64,000 nucleotides of DNA. Source: DASWJZ01 sp963814905. Its GTDB lineage: Bacteria; Pseudomonadota; Alphaproteobacteria; Rhizobiales; Afifellaceae. The notes beneath the pieces were generated by a model. That model had not been told where the DNA came from and did no database searches. It saw nothing but the letters and a program-made list of their open reading frames with translations. A program made the translations under genes and the position numbers. The stretch is from contig CAWFEM010000021.1 in the NCBI GenBank assembly GCA_963814905.1, positions 186,001 through 250,000 of the forward strand, read 5' to 3'. Below are positions 15,001-23,518 of this stretch, in pieces; position 1 is the first letter of the stretch; the number at the start of each line of letters is the position of its first letter.

Positions 15001-17271
15001 TCAGTTCGTCGCGCTTTTCCAGCTTCGGTCGCGGGTCGGGATGATGAAGACCTGGCCCGGGAAGATCCAATGGGGATTGCGGATAGAGTCGCGGTTGGCG
15101 GCGAAGATCGCCTGATACTTGATGCCGCGGCCGTAATTGCGGCGCGCGATCCGCCACAGATTGTCGCCACGCCGGATGATGACATAGGTCGGACGCGGCA
15201 ATGCGGCCTCCGACATGTACTCACGCTCATCGCTCGTCGCGGTCACAACCGGCTCCAGCACGATGCCGTCGGCAAAACGCATGAAGGGAACGGAAGCTTC
15301 CACGATCGGAGTCTTGCTCGCGCCGATTTCAGGCACGCCCTCCACCCGGAACACGACCTCGCCGACCGGAACTTCCTTCTGCGCCTCGATCAGCCACGTG
15401 CCGTCGGCCGAAGCGCGGGCTTCGCCGACGAGCTCGTCGTTCGCGTAGACGCGCACAAGGGTGCCCGGCGGCGCGTCGCCGGCAACGTAGAGCGTGCCGG
15501 CTTCCGCTTCCGCCGCCCGTATCGTCACGCTGTCCGGGTCAAGCATGCCCGGCGCGGCTTCCGCCGATGCGGTCAGGCCTTTCGCCTGCCCCTCCACGGC
15601 GGCGACGGCGATGCCGCTCATGTCGATCGAGCCCGCCGCCTCGGCCGATCCGGAATCCGGCGGCGTGCTGACCTCGACGGGACCGATCTCGACCTTCTGC
15701 TCGGGCGTCGCGGCAGCCACTTCTTGTTCGCCTGCGGCCGGAGCCTCAGGAGCCGCTTCGGCCGGCGTTTCACCGGACATAGGCGGCTCGGCGGCCGCGA
15801 CTTCCTGTTCGCCGGATGCTTGAGCCTCCGGAGCAGTCGCATCAGCGGCCTCGCCGGACATAGGCTCCTCGGCAGCGGCCACTTCCTGTTCGTCGGATGA
15901 TTGAGCCTCCGGGGCAGTCGCACCAGCGGCCTCGCCGGACATGGACGGCTCGGCGGCCGCGACTTCCTGCTCGCCGGATGATTGAGCCGGGGCAGTCGCA
16001 CCAGCGGCCTCGCCGGACATGGACGGCTCGGCGGCCGCGACTTCCTGCTCGCCGGATGATTGAGCCGGGGCAGTCGCACCAGCGGCCTCGCCGGACATAG
16101 GTTCCTCGGCAGCAGCGGCCTCCTGTTCGCCGGACGCATGTGCGTCAGGCGCCATCGCCGCCGTCGCGTCACCGGAGATCGGCTCTTCGGCCGCAGCGAT
16201 TCCGACTCGTCGGTCGCCTGGGCTTCAGGCGCCGTTCCCGCTGTCGCCTCGCCGGACATCGGCTCTTCAGTCGCCGCGACTTCCTGTTCGCCGGATGCCG
16301 GGGCCTCCGGCGCGGTGGCACCTTCAGCCTCACCGGACGTCGCCGGCCCAGCTGCCGCGACGTCCTGCTCGCCGGAGGTTTGCGCTTCAGGCGCCATCGC
16401 AGCCGTCGGCTTCGCCTGTCATCGGCTCTTCAGCCGCCGCGACTTCCTGCTCGCCAGAAGCCTGGGCGTCAGGCGCCATCGCCGCCGTCGCGTCACCGGA
16501 CATCGGCTCTTCGGCCGCCGCGACTTCCTGCTCGCCAGAAGCCTGTGCGCCAGGCGCCATCGCCGCCGTCGCGTCACCGGACATCGGCTCTTCGGCCGCC
16601 GCGACTTCCTGCTCGCCAGAAGCCTGGGCTTCAGACGCCGTTCCCGCCGTCGCCTCAGCGGACTCTACCGTCGCCGTTCCCGCGACTTCGGCCTCGGCGG
16701 ACGGCATTGCGCCCTCCGCCCCGGCGACAGCCTCGCCTTCAGGAAGCGTGGCGCCAGTCTCGGTGCCGGTCTCGGTGCCAGTCTCCGTGGACGCCTCGGC
16801 CTGCGCCTCCGGCGCAGCCTCTGCCGTGGCCGCCTCTGACGTCGCAGCCTCCGGCGCTGCCGGCTCCGCGCCGCTCATGGCCGTCTCGGCCGCCTCCGCG
16901 CTAGGCTCCTCGGCCGCTGCTTCCGCTGCTTCGGTCTCTGTGCTCGCAGGCGTTTCCGTCGTCGTCGCGGCCGCCTCCTCCGTGGCCGCAGGCGCCGCGC
17001 TGCTCTCGCTTTCCGCCGCCGTGTCGGCCGCGCTCTCCCCGGACTGCGCCTCAGGTGCGGCCGTCCCGGATTCCGCTTCCGTGGCGCTGGCCGCGGTCTC
17101 AACATCGGGCGGGATGATCGTCCCGGCCTGTTCGGTCGTCCCGTTCGCGCGCTGTTCCGCCTCCCGAACCTGGCGCAGATCGGCCCGGTACAGCAGGACC
17201 GCGGCAACGCCGATCACGATGGCGAAGATGATCGAAAGACCTACGAGGGGACGTGGCATCGGCTGCGACAA
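15001..17271 (-). pseudogene. Large Ala/Glu-rich repeat protein with C-terminal LysM domain, two apparent frameshifts
   Basis: The composite protein has about 756 residues. It starts MSQPMPRPLVGLSIIFAIV with one TM (about 9-27), so it is anchored with its bulk in the periplasm. A long acidic Ala/Glu/Thr-rich region follows, then eleven to twelve copies of a 27-residue unit built around ASGEQEVAAAEEPMSG, then a domain with VRVYANDELVGEARASADGTW, and a LysM domain near the end (YVIIRRGDNLWRIARRNYG, IFPGQVFIIP) for peptidoglycan binding. In the repeats one extra base near 16405 and one missing base near 16203 split the frame in three; the net change is zero, so the ends stay in phase. Repeats make both assembly error and slippage likely. 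Rhizobial LysM proteins of this layout are common; their function is not settled. Confidence 0.75.
15700..16640 (-). repeat. Tandem 81-bp coding repeats inside the LysM protein
   Basis: About twelve units encode variants of GEQEVAAAEEPMSG followed by a short Ala/Thr/Pro linker (DATAAMAP, EAAGATAP, EADGATAP-like). Spacing is 27 codons, with a few units shortened by one residue. Neighbouring copies at about 15940-16080 are almost identical at DNA level, which points to recent duplication. Confidence 0.85.
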
Positions 17272-17396
17272 GCCTCACATTTGAATCACTCTAACGTCAT
17301 GGAACGGTTGTATTCCGCACTGCTCCCCGGCTCAAGGCCAGGGAACTACGGCACCTCCCGCTTGATTACCGTTCGGGGCGATGCAAGTTTCGATCC

Positions 17397-18002
17397 ATGC
17401 CATCTCTCACAAGCATCTGCGTCTATTGCGGTTCGGGCCTCGGCACCGACCCCGCTTATGAAGAGGCCGCCCGCACTCTTGGCGCGGCCTTGGCCGATTC
17501 CGGCATCCGCCTCATTTATGGCGGCGGTTCCATCGGCCTCATGGGCGCCATCGCCCACGCCGTCCTCGACAACGGCGGCAACGTCACCGGAATCATCCCA
17601 CGCTTCCTGCAAAGCCGCGAGCGCCCGATGACCGACCTGACGGAACTCATCGTCACGGACGACATGCACCAGCGCAAGATGCTGATGTTCGAGAAGGCCG
17701 ACGCGTTCGTCGCCCTCCCCGGCGGCGTCGGCACGCTGGAGGAATTGGTCGAGCAGATGACCTGGGCGCAGCTCGGCCGCCACGAAAAGCCTGTTCTCCT
17801 CGCCAATATCGCCGGCTTCTGGGAGCCTTTCATCCGGCTCCTCGACCAGATGCGGCGCGGCGGCTTTATCCGCCAGGAGCTGGAAGTCTCCTGCATGGTC
17901 GCCGACCGCGCGGAAGACATCGTGCCGATGCTGGAGCGGGCGCTTGCCGAGCAGCCGGCGCCGAAGGCCAAGGAGACCACCGTCCCCGTCGGGCAGTTGT
18001 GA
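17397..18002 (+). CDS. LOG-family protein (cytokinin riboside 5'-monophosphate phosphoribohydrolase type)
   Basis: LOG proteins split nucleoside 5'-monophosphates at the N-glycosidic bond. The 201-residue product has ICVYCGSG at the N-terminus, LIYGGGSIGLMGAIA at about residue 38, the conserved Arg/Lys of HQRKMLMFEKADAFVALPGG, and the diagnostic PGGVGTLEELVE at about 105. The gene is alone on the plus strand and convergent with cimA. It starts 125 bp from the divergent LysM gene. Whether it releases a cytokinin or serves nucleotide salvage is not decidable from sequence. Confidence 0.92.
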   Translation: MPSLTSICVYCGSGLGTDPAYEEAARTLGAALADSGIRLIYGGGSIGLMGAIAHAVLDNGGNVTGIIPRFLQSRERPMTDLTELIVTDDMHQRKMLMFEKADAFVALPGGVGTLEELVEQMTWAQLGRHEKPVLLANIAGFWEPFIRLLDQMRRGGFIRQELEVSCMVADRAEDIVPMLERALAEQPAPKAKETTVPVGQL

Positions 18003-18011
18003 GGCGCTTCG

Positions 18012-19625
18012 CTATTCCGCGGCGGTGCGCACCGGCGCCTGGGTCGACTTCACGAGCTTGAAGTTCACCGCGTCGAGCAGCGCCTCGAACGAAGCGTCGA
18101 TGATGTTCGACGACACGCCGACCGTGAGCCAGCGGTTCCCCTCCCCGTCGCGGCTTTCGATCAGCACGCGCGTCACCGCTTCCGTGCCGCCGTTCAGGAT
18201 GCGGACCTTGTAGTCGACAAGCTCCAGGTCGTTGATGAAGCGGTTGAGCTCGCCGAGGTCTTTGCGCAGCGCCACGTCGAGCGCGTTGACCGGGCCGTTT
18301 CCTTCCGCGACCGACATGCGCTTGTCGCCGTTGACGTCGACCTTCACCACCGCTTCCGCGACCGTCTTCAGCCGGCCCCGCGCATCGAAGCGGCGTTCCA
18401 CGTTCACGCGAAAGCCTTCAACCTTGAAGAAGTCCGGCAGCGTACCGAGCCGGCGCCGTGCGAGCAGCTCCAGCGAGGCGTCCGCGCCCTCATAGGCGTA
18501 GCCCTGCGACTCGCGCTCCTTGATCTCGGTAAGCAGCCCGTCGAGACGCGGATCGGTGCGATCGACGGAGATTCCGAAGCGCTCCAGCTCCGCGATCAGG
18601 TTGGAGCGGCCCGCCTGGTCGGAGACGAGGAGCCGCCGCCGGTTGCCGACAGCCTCCGGCTTGACGTGCTCGTAGGTTTCCGGCGCCTTGACGAGGGCGG
18701 AGGCGTGGATGCCGGCCTTTGTCGCGAACGCCGAGGAGCCGACATAGGGCGCCTGCCGGTTCGGCGCGCGGTTCAGGATCTCGTCGAACGTATGGGAGAC
18801 GAGCGTCAGCTCCTGGAGCTTCTCCGCCGAGATGCCGGTCTCGAAGCGCTCCGCGTAGGCCGGCTTCAGCATCAGCGTCGGGACGATGGAGGTGAGATCG
18901 GCGTTGCCGCAGCGTTCGCCGATTCCGTTCAGCGTTCCCTGGATCTGCCGCGCGCCGGCGCGCACCGCCGCGAGCGAGTTCGCCACCGCCTGCCCGGTAT
19001 CGTTATGCGCGTGGATGCCGATCTTCGCACCGTCGAATTTCGCCACGACGTCGGCGACGATCGCCTCGACCTCGTCGGAAAGCGTCCCGCCATTGGTGTC
19101 GCAGAGCACCACCCAGCGCGCGCCGGCCGAAAGCGCCGTCTCCACGCAGGAAAGCGCGTAGTCACGATTGGCCTTGTAGCCGTCGAAGAAGTGCTCGCAG
19201 TCGAGCATCGTCTCGCGGCCGGCGGCGACAGAGGCGGCCACCGACTGCGCGATCGATTCAAGGTTCTCTTCGTTGGTGCAGCCGAGCGCGAGGCGGACAT
19301 GAAAATCCCACGCCTTGGCGACGAAGCAAATGGCGTCCGCCTTGGCGCCGAGAAGGTCCTGCACCCCCGGATCGTTGGAGACGGAGCGCCCCGCCCGCTT
19401 CACCATCCCGAATGCGGTGAATTTCGCGCGCCGCGTCCGCTTCTCCGAAAAGAACGCCGTATCCGTCGGGTTGGCGCCGGGATAGCCGCCCTCGACATAG
19501 TCGATGCCGAGATCGTCGAGCAGGTTGGCGACCAGGATCTTGTCCTCGACCGAGAAGTCGATCCCCGGCGTCTGCTGGCCGTCCCTGAGCGTGGTGTCGA
19601 AAAGGTAGAGGCGTTCCTTGGTCAT
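18012..19625 (-). CDS. cimA: (R)-citramalate synthase
   Basis: CimA condenses acetyl-CoA with pyruvate to citramalate, a threonine-independent entry to isoleucine. The 537-residue product has the HMG-CoA-lyase-like barrel with FDTTLRDGQQTPGIDFS at residues 7-23, GGYPGANPTD, the metal-binding HAHNDTGQAVANSLAA, and NGIGERCGNADLTSIVPTL. The C-terminal part (about 400-537) is the LeuA-type allosteric domain. The long form and the GYPGANPTD motif favour CimA over 2-isopropylmalate or homocitrate synthase. Its ATG overlaps the stop of the upstream GFA gene (ATGA), so it is translationally coupled to the GFA array. Confidence 0.9.
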   Translation of the reverse strand: MTKERLYLFDTTLRDGQQTPGIDFSVEDKILVANLLDDLGIDYVEGGYPGANPTDTAFFSEKRTRRAKFTAFGMVKRAGRSVSNDPGVQDLLGAKADAICFVAKAWDFHVRLALGCTNEENLESIAQSVAASVAAGRETMLDCEHFFDGYKANRDYALSCVETALSAGARWVVLCDTNGGTLSDEVEAIVADVVAKFDGAKIGIHAHNDTGQAVANSLAAVRAGARQIQGTLNGIGERCGNADLTSIVPTLMLKPAYAERFETGISAEKLQELTLVSHTFDEILNRAPNRQAPYVGSSAFATKAGIHASALVKAPETYEHVKPEAVGNRRRLLVSDQAGRSNLIAELERFGISVDRTDPRLDGLLTEIKERESQGYAYEGADASLELLARRRLGTLPDFFKVEGFRVNVERRFDARGRLKTVAEAVVKVDVNGDKRMSVAEGNGPVNALDVALRKDLGELNRFINDLELVDYKVRILNGGTEAVTRVLIESRDGEGNRWLTVGVSSNIIDASFEALLDAVNFKLVKSTQAPVRTAAE

Positions 19626-20107
19626 CGGCCCGCTCCTTTCGGCGGCCACGTCTCGGTGTCGTGGTCGGGATGCTGGAAGGGCTTGCGCCGCGCTACCTCT
19701 TCGGCCGGGAGCTTGTCTCCGAGACCGACATTCGGGAGGTCGGCAAGCTCGCCGAACCAGGGCACGGCGGCGCCCGTCCAAACCTGGCCCGTCGGCTTCA
19801 TCGCCGCCGGGTCGTCGAGCGTCGCGATGCCGAGATCGATCGTCTCTTCGCCTTCGGGCTCGAAGGTCAGCGGCGTGCCGCAGGCGGCGCAGAAGCCGCG
19901 CTGTGCGGCCTCGGAGCTGCGATAATGCGCCGGACCGCCGCGCGTCCAGGAAAGCGCCGTCCGCCCGACCGTGAAGAACGGCCAGATGACCGAGCCCGTC
20001 GCCTTCTGGCACATGCGGCAATGGCAGATTGCCACGATCTCAGGGTCGCCTTCGACCGCGTAGCGTACGGCGCCGCACTGGCAGCCCCCGGCAATCGCCG
20101 CGGTCAT
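19622..20107 (-). CDS. CENP-V/GFA-domain protein, copy 1 of 4
   Basis: This is a zinc-binding protein of the glutathione-dependent formaldehyde-activating (Gfa/CENP-V) fold, about 161 residues. It has GGCQCGAVRYAVEG, ICHCRMCQKATGS and FCAACGTPLTF, which supply the two Cys-based zinc sites. The C-terminus ends with PFQHPDHDTETWPPKG, a motif shared by all four copies. I chose the ATG at 20107 because it overlaps the stop of copy 2 (ATGA); an ATG at 20128 is the alternative. Family members are usually unassigned; formaldehyde-glutathione adduct formation was proposed for Gfa. This copy is the most divergent of the four. Confidence 0.9.
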   Translation of the reverse strand: MTAAIAGGCQCGAVRYAVEGDPEIVAICHCRMCQKATGSVIWPFFTVGRTALSWTRGGPAHYRSSEAAQRGFCAACGTPLTFEPEGEETIDLGIATLDDPAAMKPTGQVWTGAAVPWFGELADLPNVGLGDKLPAEEVARRKPFQHPDHDTETWPPKGAGR

Positions 20108-20607
20108 GACGCGCTCCTCGGTGGCCATTCCGACGTATCGTGGTCGGGATGCTGGTGGTTGGTGGCGCGGATGCGCGCGTAATGATCCGCGTCGGCGTTG
20201 TGGTCCGTGTCCTCCTCGGTCTCCAACCCCGGCAGTGCGTCAAGCTCACCGACCCAGGAGATGCGCCCTTCGATGCCGTATTGGACGATCGGCTTCACGG
20301 CCTTCGGATCGTCGAGCGAGCCGATGGAGACATTCATCTCGTCGGTGTCGAGGTTGCGGAAGGTGAGCGGCGTGCCGCAGTCACGGCAGAAGCCGCGCTC
20401 CACGACGTCGGAGCTCTTGAAGATCGACAGCGCGCCGCGCGTCACCTCGAACCGGTCGAGCGCCACGCCGACAAGCGGCGCGTAGAACGCGCCGAACGCC
20501 TTCTGGCACATGCGGCAATGGCAGATGCTCGGATTGCGGAGCGGCCCGGCGATCCGGTAGCGCACCGCGCCGCACTGACATCCGCCGGAAAGACGAAGCT
20601 CGGCCAT
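20104..20607 (-). CDS. CENP-V/GFA-domain protein, copy 2 of 4
   Basis: The 167-residue paralogue starts MAELRLSGGCQCGAVRYRI and keeps all zinc-site motifs: ICHCRMCQKAFGAFY and GFCRDCGTPLTFRN. A middle segment SIGSLDDPKAVKPIVQYGIEGR is shared with copies 3 and 4. The C-terminus carries NHQHPDHDTSEWPPRS. Its stop overlaps the start of copy 1. Tandem duplication is clear from protein similarity. The exact substrate is unknown. Confidence 0.9.
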   Translation of the reverse strand: MAELRLSGGCQCGAVRYRIAGPLRNPSICHCRMCQKAFGAFYAPLVGVALDRFEVTRGALSIFKSSDVVERGFCRDCGTPLTFRNLDTDEMNVSIGSLDDPKAVKPIVQYGIEGRISWVGELDALPGLETEEDTDHNADADHYARIRATNHQHPDHDTSEWPPRSAS

Positions 20608-20610
20608 GGC

Positions 20611-21111
20611 TCAGGCGCCCCCTTGCGCGCTTCGTGGCGGCCAGACCACCGTGTCGCGATCGGGATGCTGGTGATTGGCCGCCGCGATCTTCGCTGTCAG
20701 CTCTGGGGCTTCCTCCTCCGTGGTCTTGTCGCCGGGCAGACCCGGAAGCGTGTCGAACCACGGCATGCGCCCCTCGATCCCGTACTGCTTCTGCGGAGCG
20801 ATCTTTTCCGGCTCGTCGAGCGAGCCGAGCGAGACGAAGATGCGGGTTTCCCCAAGCGTGTGGATCGTCAGCGGCGTGCCGCACTTCGCGCAGAAGCCGC
20901 GCTCCACGGGATCGGAGCTTTTGAAGATCGCTAACTCGCCGCGCGTCACCTCGAACTTGTCGAGCGTGACCCACGCAAGCGGCGCGAAATAAGAGCCGAA
21001 CGCCTTCTGGCACATGCGGCAGTGACAGATGTGGGGGTTGCCGGGCTGCCCGAGCAGCGCATAGCGCACCGCGCCGCACTGGCACCCGCCGGAAAGACGA
21101 GGATCGGCCAT
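20611..21111 (-). CDS. CENP-V/GFA-domain protein, copy 3 of 4
   Basis: The 166-residue paralogue starts MADPRLSGGCQCGAVRYAL. Zinc-site motifs are HICHCRMCQKAFGSYF and FCAKCGTPLTIHT. The segment SLGSLDEPEKIAPQKQYGIEGR matches copies 2 and 4. The tail motif reads NHQHPDRDTVVWPPRS. It lies 3 bp before copy 2 and 3 bp after copy 4 on the minus strand, so the four genes are one transcription unit. It has no signal peptide and is therefore cytosolic. Confidence 0.9.
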   Translation of the reverse strand: MADPRLSGGCQCGAVRYALLGQPGNPHICHCRMCQKAFGSYFAPLAWVTLDKFEVTRGELAIFKSSDPVERGFCAKCGTPLTIHTLGETRIFVSLGSLDEPEKIAPQKQYGIEGRMPWFDTLPGLPGDKTTEEEAPELTAKIAAANHQHPDRDTVVWPPRSAQGGA

Positions 21112-21114
21112 GGC

Positions 21115-21621
21115 TCAGGCACCCCCTTGCGCGGCCTGCGGCGGCCAGGCCGCCGTGTCGTGATCGGGATGCTGGTGGTTCGACGCGGCGATCCTCGTCG
21201 TCCGCTTCGGCGCGTCGGTCTCGCTCGTCGTCTCTTTCCCCGGAAGGCCCGGAAGCTTGTCGAACCAGGAAAGGCGCGCCTCGTTGCCGACCTGCTGCGC
21301 GGGCTCGACTTTCTCCGGCTCGTCGAGCGAGCCGATCGACACGGATATGCGGTCGGAGTCGGTGAAGCGGAAGGAGAGCGGCGTGCCGCAATCACGGCAG
21401 AACCCGCGCTCCACCAGGTCGGAGCTCTTGAAGGTCGAAAGCGTGCCGCGCGTCAGTTCGAATTTCTCCAGTCTGACGCCGGTCAAGGGCGCGAAAAACG
21501 AGCCGAACGCCTTCTGGCACATGCGGCAATGGCAGATGTGCGGGTTGTCGGGTTGCTCAAGCAGCGCATAGCGCACAGCGCCGCATTGGCACCCGCCGGT
21601 CATGCGGAAGTTATCGGTCAT
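21115..21621 (-). CDS. CENP-V/GFA-domain protein, copy 4 of 4 (first in transcription order)
   Basis: The 168-residue paralogue starts MTDNFRMTGGCQCGAVRYAL. It has HICHCRMCQKAFGSFF and GFCRDCGTPLSFRF, and the segment SIGSLDEPEKVEPAQQVGNEAR. The tail motif is NHQHPDHDTAAWPPQA. It is the first gene after the palindromic element at 21639-21801, which separates it from cysS. Copies 2 to 4 resemble each other more than copy 1, which suggests successive local duplications. Confidence 0.9.
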   Translation of the reverse strand: MTDNFRMTGGCQCGAVRYALLEQPDNPHICHCRMCQKAFGSFFAPLTGVRLEKFELTRGTLSTFKSSDLVERGFCRDCGTPLSFRFTDSDRISVSIGSLDEPEKVEPAQQVGNEARLSWFDKLPGLPGKETTSETDAPKRTTRIAASNHQHPDHDTAAWPPQAAQGGA

Positions 21622-21638
21622 GGCATGGCATCTCCAAA

Positions 21639-21801
21639 ACCCTCTCCCTCAGGGAGAGGGTGGCTGCGGAGCAGCCGGGTGAGGGTGTTCGGCGCTAAGT
21701 CTATCGGCGAAGCGACTGCGTGGCAGCGCAAAGGACAACCGCCGACGCCGTACCCCCTCACCCGTCGCCTCCGGCGACACCCTCTCCCCGAGGGAGAGGG
21801 T
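21639..21801. repeat. BIME-like element: two inverted copies of a double-hairpin repeat
   Basis: The left unit (21639-21685) has ACCCTCTCCCTC/AGGGAGAGGGT, then a GCTGC/GCAGC hairpin and GGGTGAGGG. The right unit (21755-21801) is nearly its reverse complement, with a TCGCC/GGCGA hairpin instead; the compensated change supports RNA folding. About 70 unique bases lie between. It sits between cysS and the GFA array. Confidence 0.85.
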
Positions 21802-21821
21802 CTTGGCGCGTGCCATCTCGC

Positions 21822-23264
21822 TCATCGCCTCACCTCCCAGGTCGTGCCGTCCGGCCCGTCCATCACGACGATGCCCATCGCATCGAGTTGGCCGCGCAGC
21901 CGGTCGGCCTCGGCGAAATCCTTCGCCTTTCGGGCGGCGACGCGATCGGCAATCAACCGCTCCACCTCCGCGTCGTCTATCGCAAGCCCCGCGGGCCGCC
22001 ACGCACGCCATTCGGTTTCGCTCGCCTGGAGCAGACCAAGAAGCTGCAGCGCGGAGCGGAACATCGAGCGGTCCTCGCCCTCGTGGTCGTCGGCGACCTC
22101 CTCAGCCATGTGGTGGATAGCCGTGATCGCGAGCGGCGTGTTGAGATCGTCAAGGAGTGCCGTGAGTACCTTTTGAAGGAGCGGGTTCTCCCCTTCCCAG
22201 ACGCTAGAATCGCCGGCGGCAAGGTGCCAGCGGTCGAGAACCTTGCGGCTTTCGTCCAGCCCTTTCAGTGTCCAGTCGATTGGCTGGCGATACTGGGTCC
22301 GAAGCATGTTGAGGCGAAGCACCTCGCCCGGCCAGTCGGCGAGGAGATCGCGGATCGTGACGAAGTTCCCCTCCGACTTCGCCATCTTCTTCCCTTCGAC
22401 CTGCAGGAAGCCGTTGTGCATCCAGACTTTCGCCATCAGCGGCGTGCCGTTGGCGCAGCGCGATTGCGCCAGCTCGTTCTCGTGGTGCGGAAACGCGAGG
22501 TCGATGCCGCCGCCGTGGATGTCGAACTGGTGCGGATTCCTCTGCGCGTTCTCGGAAAGCCGCGCCTCGGCCTCCTGCCAGAGCCATTTGTCGCTCATCG
22601 CCGAGCACTCGATGTGCCAGCCCGGCCGCCCCGGCGTCGCAATGCCGGCGGGCGAAGGCCAGGCGGGCTCGCCGGGCTTTGAGGGCTTCCACAGCACGAA
22701 ATCCATCGGGTCGCGCTTATAGGGCGCCACCTCGACCCGCGCGCCGGCGATCATGTCGTCAAGGCTGCGGTGCGAGAGCTTTCCGTAATCCTTCATCGCG
22801 GCGACCGAGAAGAGCGCGTGCTCTTCCGCCACGTAGGCGAAGCCCTTCGCGACGAGTTCGTCGATCATGGCGCGCATCTCGGCGATATGCTCCGTCGCGC
22901 GCGGCTCCACCGTGGGCGGGAGGCAGCCGAGTGCGGCAACGTCCTCGTGGAACTGCTTCTCCGTCGCCTCGGTGACCTTGCCGATCGCCTCGTTCAGCGG
23001 CAGGTCGGGAAAATCCTGCGCGGCGCGGACGATGATCTTGTCGTCGACGTCGGTGATGTTGCGCACATAGGTGACGTGCTCCGCACCGTAGAGATGGCGG
23101 AGCAGCCGGAAGAGCACGTCGAAGACGATGACCGGCCGCGCATTGCCGATATGCGCGTAGTCGTAGACGGTCGGCCCGCAGACATACATGCGCACGTTCT
23201 TCGGGTCGAAGGGAACAAAGTCCTCCTTCTTGCCCGTCAGCGTGTTGTGAAGCCTCAGTCCCAT
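21822..23264 (-). CDS. cysS: Cysteinyl-tRNA synthetase
   Basis: CysRS charges tRNA-Cys. The 480-residue class I synthetase has the zinc/HIGH region VCGPTVYDYAHIGNARPVIV at about residue 24, the further zinc ligands in GRPGWHIECSAM and GGGIDLAFPHHENELAQS, and the KMSKS loop as GKKMAKSEGNFVT. I chose the ATG at 23264 because it starts MGLRLHNTLTGKKE, the normal N-terminus; the frame stays open to 23420. It lies upstream of the GFA array with the palindromic element between. Confidence 0.95.
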   Translation of the reverse strand: MGLRLHNTLTGKKEDFVPFDPKNVRMYVCGPTVYDYAHIGNARPVIVFDVLFRLLRHLYGAEHVTYVRNITDVDDKIIVRAAQDFPDLPLNEAIGKVTEATEKQFHEDVAALGCLPPTVEPRATEHIAEMRAMIDELVAKGFAYVAEEHALFSVAAMKDYGKLSHRSLDDMIAGARVEVAPYKRDPMDFVLWKPSKPGEPAWPSPAGIATPGRPGWHIECSAMSDKWLWQEAEARLSENAQRNPHQFDIHGGGIDLAFPHHENELAQSRCANGTPLMAKVWMHNGFLQVEGKKMAKSEGNFVTIRDLLADWPGEVLRLNMLRTQYRQPIDWTLKGLDESRKVLDRWHLAAGDSSVWEGENPLLQKVLTALLDDLNTPLAITAIHHMAEEVADDHEGEDRSMFRSALQLLGLLQASETEWRAWRPAGLAIDDAEVERLIADRVAARKAKDFAEADRLRGQLDAMGIVVMDGPDGTTWEVRR

Positions 23265-23518
23265 TTTGCCATCCGTCTGCGCCGCCGAAATACGCGTGCG
23301 ATCCCGCTGGCCGGGACGTTCAGACGGTTCTTGCGAAAGACGAGTTCGAACGGCACCAGCCAGCGAGGTGCTAGCTGCAAATAATCCCGATAATGCAAAT
23401 GGCGGATGAAAACGCGCCATTTTTCGCGGAATTGCCGTTCATGGCGCGCTTATCGCCGAGGCGGAGGCTATCGTCAACCCGCGCGGGTCGGGTCGAACGG
23501 CGCACGGGGGGACGAAAC

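Noticed and set aside
15700..16640. CRISPR array
   Set aside because: The 81-bp repeats are contiguous, in coding frame and have no unique spacers.
15897..17284. Plus-strand repeat-rich frames opposite the LysM gene
   Set aside because: They mirror the tandem repeats; only the minus strand gives a TM anchor and a LysM domain.
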